In this document: positions 10,318 to 15,516 of the stretch, in pieces
How positions within the stretch are numbered: position 1 is the first letter of the stretch
How the letters are laid out: every line of letters starts with the position of its first letter
Source: Conidiobolus incongruus B7586
Lineage: Eukaryota > Entomophthoromycota > Entomophthoromycetes > Entomophthorales > Conidiobolaceae
NCBI GenBank assembly: GCA_000697335.1
Contig: JNEM01013638.1
Span: 1-15,516 of the forward strand
Length of the DNA: 15,516 nucleotides
Direction of reading: 5' to 3'
The notes under the pieces: model-generated
Databases searched by the model: none
Told to the model about the DNA's origin: nothing
The model's input: only the letters and a program-made list of their open reading frames with translations
Made by a program: the position numbers and the translations under genes

Positions 10318-10759
10318 TTGTTCTCGGCTCGTTTTATCGAATTTACGTGATCTTTATTGGAAGTCTACTTTCTAGAAGATCTGCAATATTATTACTTTGA
10401 TCAATTTGATATTTTTAAATTAGTTTATTTTTAATAATTACTACTATTTTTATATGTATTATACAATTTTTTTAATATAATGAATTTTCTAGTCCCACAA
10501 TAATCTCTATCAATTTGAATTAATATGATATATATTTAAAATTCACTTGTTTTTTACTCTTATTATATTTTAAAATTAAAAAATCAAATTTTAAAACGTG
10601 GTAATTAATATCAATGAGTTATTAAAGTGATAAAACTGTTAATATTGTATCTCAAACACTTGATTACTTTTAAATTGAAAAAGTTAATAAAAATAAATTT
10701 GTTGTTGCGATATTGAATTTGGTAATTTTGCACCCACTTTTACTTGGTTTTTCAATTCA

Positions 10760-10844
10760 CCAATCAAAAATTCGGAGTTTTGTATATGATATATTAATAA
10801 TCAGATTACCTATCAACTCTTTTCAGTTTCTCCCTCTAACTTCT
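10760..10844 (+). promoter_or_regulatory. Probable core promoter of gene C: CCAAT box and CT-rich block
   Basis: CCAAT lies at 10760-10764, 180 bp before the gene C start. It is followed by a CGG at 10773-10775 and a pyrimidine-rich stretch at 10817-10844 (24 of 28 bases C or T), about 100 bp before the start. CT-rich blocks commonly mark transcription start regions in fungal promoters. No mapped start is available. Confidence 0.35.
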
Positions 10845-10943
10845 GTGACTCAATAATTCTTTTGCATTCACTAACTTAGTTATTCATTTTAATTTAACTA
10901 ATATCAATAATATCATTTAATATAATACATCACTAATATAAAG

Positions 10944-12671
10944 ATGCTATCTTGTGACAATTGCCGAATTTCCAAGAAAAAATGCAGTCGAAGTCAGCCT
11001 TGTAAGAGGTGTGAAGAAAGAGGAGATCAGTGCACTTACCAAGCTGTTAAATATGTATCTGAAATTATTCCAAAGCGAAATAAAATCGAAGCTAGATTAA
11101 AAGAATTGGAGGATCTTATGAAAGATTATGTTAAATATAAATATGGCGAAGATATTGATATAGAAAAGCCTTTTGAATCTAAGAGGGGCTTGAAACGATC
11201 AAATCCCTACGCTTCTCCAACTCCATCAAACAGTTCTTTGACTTTCTCACCAAGTATTCACTCTGATAGATTTATTTCAACAAAGCTTAAGATCGACGAC
11301 AGTTTACCATCTCCTCAGCTCAAAGTGTATCTAGATACCTATCTTCAAAATGCCTATCTATCATATCCTTTTATTAATATGAAACATATTCAACTGTTAT
11401 TCAAAGCCAAACCACTTCATACTCCCCTCTTATATGTTATGTACCTTTCTGGACAGCTCATATTGATTCGCCAGAGAAAGAATTTCGAATACCCCATAAT
11501 TCAAGATAATGAATTTTACAAATTGATCAAATACCTACTAATGGTTCAAAATAACGATAATAGCTTGTTAAATATTCAAACCTTGCTTCTTCTCGCTGAT
11601 CTTGAAGTTCATAATGGTATGGCCGCTGATGCTAGCTTGCATTTGGTTCAAGCCTCTCGTAAATTACAACTCCTTGAAAACTATATTCAACCCATCACTA
11701 CATCTTCTAGGCTGATGTTTGAAAGAGAGAAGGAAGCTACACAAAGCATGGCCAAGATGGTTGATTCTTTCATTTGCTGTCTTACTGGAACTCCTCCTGT
11801 AATTCATTTCACAGATGACGATTTAGAAAAATCTATTGATAACTACAACAGTTTCGAATTCATTCAATATATTTCTTCGAAACCAACAAGAAAGCACTTA
11901 ACTATCTCAGATCATGAGCTGCTCCAACATAATCTCTATCTCGCCATGGATCTTTATGCTTCTTCTATATTTATTTCCTACAAAGTGCAGAAATTCAAAA
12001 ATTTATTGAATAATTTCGATATTTCACAAACTGAAATGCTCATTGAGAAGTGGAAAGGACTATGTAAAAACACTCTCCGTATTCAATTTGCTCGAATGGA
12101 TGGAAAAACGTTCAATCAACGCTACTCTACTGATGACCCTTACTTTAACATACATTTGAGCAATTATATTCTAGTTCAAATGCAAACGATGAATGGTGCT
12201 CATTTGATGGGTGAATTAATTCAAAATTTCAAAGATTACACTCATTCAGCCTCTGCTCAAAATGCCTACTCTTCTGACGAGGCTTGCTACATTTATGTGA
12301 AAACTCGCTGTATAAATAATCTGATTCAAGTTCTTTATCCCGAGGATCTCGAAAGAAGAAAATATATTGATAAAATGAGAAATGTCGACTTTGTTTATAT
12401 CTTATCTCACTTTTTCATACTCAGGGAAGGTGCAAGTCCATACAGCGAAACAAGTCGTGAAATTGCTATCCAAGAGGCATACAAATGGCCATGTACTGAT
12501 TCTATATTAAACGTGTGTCCCGCAACCCGTGCTGCTCTCAATAGAGATCACATTCAGCCCATGTCACTATTTAACTCTTATCCAAATATTTCACTTAAAT
12601 CTACTACCAAGGATATCAATTTCAGCATGCAATCTCATAATGTTATTTACACTTCTCCAATCTCATCTTAA
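10944..12671 (+). CDS. Zn2Cys6 transcription regulator C (575 aa)
   Basis: This is a predicted nuclear regulator, the closest relative of gene A. The cluster Cys 4, 7, 14, 20, 23 and 30 starts the protein, with Lys 11-13 between the second and third Cys. The linker and coiled coil (I48, L52, L55, M59) match A and B in position. Residues 80-122 are a Ser/Pro/Asn-rich spacer. The middle domain runs from about 125, with YPFIN at 141-145, PLLYVMYLSGQLIL at 161-174, and 259-287 ending in LTGTPPVI, the best preserved copy here of the family signature ending GRP..I. The C-terminal region has LYPEDLERRKYIDKM (464-478), matching LVYPADPKRKRYIDSM of A, then WPC at 515-517. A 58-residue tail rich in Ser, Asn and Thr follows and has no counterpart in B. 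The start agrees with both paralogs. It is intronless. Target genes are unknown. Confidence 0.94.
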   Translation: MLSCDNCRISKKKCSRSQPCKRCEERGDQCTYQAVKYVSEIIPKRNKIEARLKELEDLMKDYVKYKYGEDIDIEKPFESKRGLKRSNPYASPTPSNSSLTFSPSIHSDRFISTKLKIDDSLPSPQLKVYLDTYLQNAYLSYPFINMKHIQLLFKAKPLHTPLLYVMYLSGQLILIRQRKNFEYPIIQDNEFYKLIKYLLMVQNNDNSLLNIQTLLLLADLEVHNGMAADASLHLVQASRKLQLLENYIQPITTSSRLMFEREKEATQSMAKMVDSFICCLTGTPPVIHFTDDDLEKSIDNYNSFEFIQYISSKPTRKHLTISDHELLQHNLYLAMDLYASSIFISYKVQKFKNLLNNFDISQTEMLIEKWKGLCKNTLRIQFARMDGKTFNQRYSTDDPYFNIHLSNYILVQMQTMNGAHLMGELIQNFKDYTHSASAQNAYSSDEACYIYVKTRCINNLIQVLYPEDLERRKYIDKMRNVDFVYILSHFFILREGASPYSETSREIAIQEAYKWPCTDSILNVCPATRAALNRDHIQPMSLFNSYPNISLKSTTKDINFSMQSHNVIYTSPISS

Positions 12672-12744
12672 TTTCATTTTTTCTATTCATCTACTATTTG
12701 TGTTATATATATTCAATCTAATGATTTAATATTTTTAATCAAAT

Positions 12745-12750
12745 AATAAA
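12745..12750 (+). terminator. Possible AATAAA polyadenylation signal of gene C
   Basis: An AATAAA hexamer lies 74 bp past the gene C stop codon, preceded by a T-rich, TATA-containing stretch, as is usual in fungal 3' ends. It could also occur by chance in this A/T-rich DNA. Confidence 0.35.
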
Positions 12751-13338
12751 TATACTAACATTATCGCCTAATTTTTTCCATTTATTCATATTTTACATTA
12801 AATATATATAAAGTAACATTTTTATATTCAAATTTGATTAGAAATCAAATACCGTCTGAGATGAATGATTTTCGGAATTGACACTTATATTTTGCCATTT
12901 CCATAACTCGGGAAATTCCAATTTGAGGAAAAATTTAATAAATTTCCTAATGGGTTTACAAAAAATTTCAACCAATTAAATTGCTTGAATATTTTTTTTT
13001 GGTTTATTAATACTAAATTATTCTTTAAAGTTTATTTCAAAATTATTTAATAATAAATTTTTGTGTATATTAAAATATTTTTAAAATTTTGATTTAAATT
13101 CTTTAATAATGTTGTTCTTTTAAGTTATTCATATATTGTATTAAAATATTATTATAATGTTATAACAAAGATCAAGTCTATTTTATTATGGGTTTAATAT
13201 AAGGTATCAACAAATAAATATTAATAATTAATATTATATATTATGCTATAAAAATAAAATCATGAATATATAATAAGATCATTATATATACAGATTATAT
13301 AAAAAAATTTTAATAATATTAATTATTATATATTTTAA
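12751..13338. other. Spacer from gene C into the A/T-only block
   Basis: Up to about 12970 this is ordinary spacer with some G and C, including a short near-palindrome around 12926-12948 (AGGAAA with TTTCCT). From about 13030 G and C almost vanish and the sequence resembles the decayed transposon blocks. I cannot identify a family for 13030-13338. No gene is visible. Confidence 0.45.
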
Positions 13339-14398
13339 TATATATATATATATATACTAGCTTGTAAAAATAAGTCATAAAATTAAAAATATAAATATTT
13401 CTATTAATATCTTAATCAATTCTAATTTAAATAAACTTATATTAAACTATGTAATTAATATATATTTTTTATTTATAATATAATATATTAAGTTAAATTT
13501 AATTAATTATTAATTGATATATTAAAACTAAAAGTATTCTTAAAATGAGTTATAAATTTATAGGTTTTAATATTAATAGAAAAATTAATATTTAATATAT
13601 TTATCTTTTGTTTTTTTAATTTTTTTAAGTTTATAAGGTATAAAGTAAATTAGCTTCTTATATTAAGTAAAACTAATATTAGTTTAAATTCTTTAAATAT
13701 ACTCTTAAAGTTAATTTAAATTTTTTAATTAATCTTAATGATGTTTAATTAAATAAAAATTAAAAAATTAAAAAGATTATTTCATAATAGTTATTTTATT
13801 ATTTTTAAGCTATTTAATAATAGAATTTATAGTATAGTAAAAAGGATTATCTTATTAAAGAATAATATTTGATTTATTTAACTTATATTACTTAATAATT
13901 TTTTTAATTTATTATTTAAAATATTTTTTAACATTATTTTTAATAACCTTAATTATAATAAATTAACTAATATTAATAATTCTAATAATTTCATAAGTTG
14001 ATTTATTTTTACTATAAAGTTAATTAATATATAAATAAACTTTTTTAAATAAAGATTTAAATATTATAATATTAATTTTAAGATATTAACTTAATAGTTT
14101 TATAATATATATAATATAACAAAAAAAGAAAATATATATAAGTTTTGTTATTTATACCCCTTTAACTTATAAACCCATAAATTTATAACTTATTTTAGTT
14201 AAATTTTAAGTTTTGATATATTAACCAATAGTTAATGAAATATAGTCAAATATAGTTAGTTATAATCAACTAATATTAATAAATTATATATTTTAATTTA
14301 AATTTATTTAATTAAAAATTATTTGAGATATAAATAAATATATAAGTAATTTTAATTTTATAACTTACTTTTATAGGTTAATATATATATATATATAT
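13339..14398. mobile_element. Unclassified 1.06-kb element with ~215-bp terminal inverted repeats
   Basis: Two inverted arms face each other. The outer block 13356-13390 pairs with about 14348-14382, and the inner block 13511-13570 pairs with about 14166-14225. The two blocks are separated by about the same distance on each arm (155 and 157 bp), so the arms are colinear over some 215 bp. In the best 33 outer bases, six of the seven mismatches are C/T or G/A transitions. Both ends are bordered by an 18-bp TA run (13339-13356 and 14381-14398), which would suit an element that inserts at TA. The interior (13571-14165) is nearly all A/T, with no readable protein. It abuts mariner copy 2 and could be a non-autonomous relative or a separate long-TIR element. 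Confidence 0.55.
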
Positions 14399-15516
14399 TT
14401 ATAAAGATTTTTTTGATAAAAAATTAACTTTTTAAAATTGGTTATTTAATTTAATTATATTTAAACTAAATAATAATCATTTAAAGTTTTTTATTTTAAT
14501 ATTAATAAAACTTAACCATAAACCCTCTAAAGTTATTTAAAATTTAAAAACAACTCTTGATAATAAAGTATTATTTCAGTTAACAATTTATTACTAGGTA
14601 AATTATTTTAAGATTAAGGAAAAAATTATCTAAAACCTATTAAAATTTAAAAGAATAATTTTAACTATTATTCTTTTGATTATTAATAGAGTTGAAAAAA
14701 AAAATAAAAAATATTTTTTTATTTCAATTAAAAAATTATCTAAATACTTTAATATTAGTCTTATAAATATTTTATATATTAAAGTTTAAACTCAAATTAA
14801 TAAATAAAAATGTAAAATAAGTACCTTATAATTTAATTAAAGCTTAAAAAAAGTTAAAATAATTATTATTAAATAAAACTTACTAAAATATTATTAAAAG
14901 CTTAAACTTTTATAATAAATAATTATAATTGATTAACTTTAAATCTCTATATATAATTCTTTACCAAAATACAAATCAAGATATTAGATTAAGTTAAATC
15001 AACCCCTTTTACAAATCTCTTTAAATAGATATTTTATTAATAAGTAAATATTAATCATTATAATAGATTATAATAATATATGTTATTTTTATTTAGTTTT
15101 TGAAAGAAAATTAATTAATTATTAAATTTATATTATTTTTTAAATAAAAGTATTTTTAATTGGTGGTTTAATATAATTTGAGAAAATTTATTATTTTACA
15201 TAATAATTGTAAAATATATAAATTTAAAACTATAAAAAACTTTTTAATTAAAAATAACTGGAAAAAATTACCATATCTAATATACTCTTTAGATTATAAC
15301 CTATATGATTATAATTGATTTAGGTAATTAAAAAACCAACTTACAGGATAAAAAATTTTTATATAAAAACTTAATTAGTTTGTGAAATATTAAATTTTAG
15401 TCTTTAATAAAAAGAACTATTTTTTTAAATATTAGAAGTTTTGCTAAAAATATAACAAAAAGTTATTAATAATAAAAAATATTAAATTTAAATTATATAT
15501 TTATTTTTATATATTA
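14399..15516 (+). mobile_element. Decayed mariner-type DNA transposon, copy 2 (right end off window)
   Basis: This is the second copy of the repeat at the left edge of the window, in the same orientation, colinear from about 14399 to the last base. The start is placed at the edge of the TA run that separates it from the inverted-arm element; the true boundary is uncertain. Where the copies differ, sometimes one and sometimes the other keeps the C or G, so both have decayed independently from a less A/T-rich ancestor. Confidence 0.8.
14912..15420 (+). pseudogene. Remnant of mariner (D,D34D) transposase, copy 2
   Basis: The same catalytic region as copy 1. The second Asp position is 15202-15204 in the context L-H-(D)-N-C. 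The third is 15307-15309 and is still GAT (AAT in copy 1), again with 34 residues between. The block before it reads LPYLIYSLDYN, keeping one proline that copy 1 has lost. The likely first Asp is at 14921-14923, and a 1-bp indel puts it out of frame with the second. Several stops are present. TAA at 15325-15327 is CAA in copy 1 (970-972), a C-to-T change. It has no coding capacity now. Confidence 0.72.

Larger units (their letters stand above)
10095..10390. other. GC-elevated island in the B-C spacer
   Basis: About 300 bp here has clearly more G and C than the surrounding kilobases. It contains a CGG/CCG cluster at its left end, a 58-codon open frame (10141-10317), the perfect short hairpin GATCA-TCT-TGATC (10249-10261) and a weak 6-bp stem (10349-10354 with 10376-10381). 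It does not match tRNA, 5S rRNA or U6 landmarks that I can recall. It could be a conserved regulatory block, a non-coding RNA gene, a small gene or exon, or a fragment of another gene. Confidence 0.4.

Noticed and set aside
10095-10390. A tRNA, 5S or spliceosomal RNA gene in the GC island
   Set aside because: I found no B-box-like GGTTCGA, no cloverleaf arms, and no U2- or U6-like core. The slight resemblance of 10321-10335 to the start of U2 does not extend.
13030-14400. A/T-only block as centromere or replication origin
   Set aside because: Composition alone cannot support this, and the inverted arms plus the neighbouring mariner copy explain the block as decayed mobile DNA.
1-15516. The two end repeats as long terminal repeats of one 15-kb retroelement
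   Set aside because: The repeats themselves carry transposase motifs of a DNA transposon, and what lies between them is host regulatory genes, with no reverse transcriptase or gag-like sequence.

Overview
The window looks like nuclear DNA of a filamentous or early-branching fungus with a very A+T-rich genome. The three clear genes all encode Zn2Cys6 (binuclear zinc cluster) transcription regulators, a class confined almost entirely to fungi. Each gene is one uninterrupted reading frame. Spacers are long and mostly A/T. The species cannot be fixed from this sequence. Low GC, intronless genes and an expanded zinc-cluster family would fit an Entomophthorales/Conidiobolus-type genome, but that is only a guess.

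Layout, left to right. Positions 1-1160 hold a decayed mariner-type DNA transposon (copy 1, running off the left edge). Gene A (1751-3433, minus, 560 aa) and gene B (5398-6879, minus, 493 aa) are tandem zinc-cluster genes about 2 kb apart. A 4-kb spacer (6880-10943) separates B from gene C (10944-12671, plus, 575 aa), and B and C are divergently transcribed. The spacer contains a roughly 300-bp island of higher GC (about 10095-10390) with a cluster of CGG/CCG triplets and a 58-codon open frame. After gene C come a normal spacer, then a nearly pure A/T block. This block contains a 1.06-kb element with about 215-bp inverted arms (13339-14398) and a second mariner copy (14399-15516, off the right edge) in the same orientation as copy 1.

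The three genes are paralogs. All begin ML(A/S)CD with the six zinc-binding cysteines at residues 4, 7, 14, 20, 23 and 30. A matching linker and coiled coil follow, then a fungal transcription-factor middle domain and a C-terminal helical region ending near a Trp-Pro motif. A and C are clearly closer to each other than either is to B, although B sits between them. No enzyme, transporter or other likely target gene is visible, so the pathway they control cannot be named. The cluster lies between two direct copies of the same dead transposon. Differences between those copies are largely C/T and G/A transitions, as expected from repeat-directed mutation or deamination of methylated cytosine.
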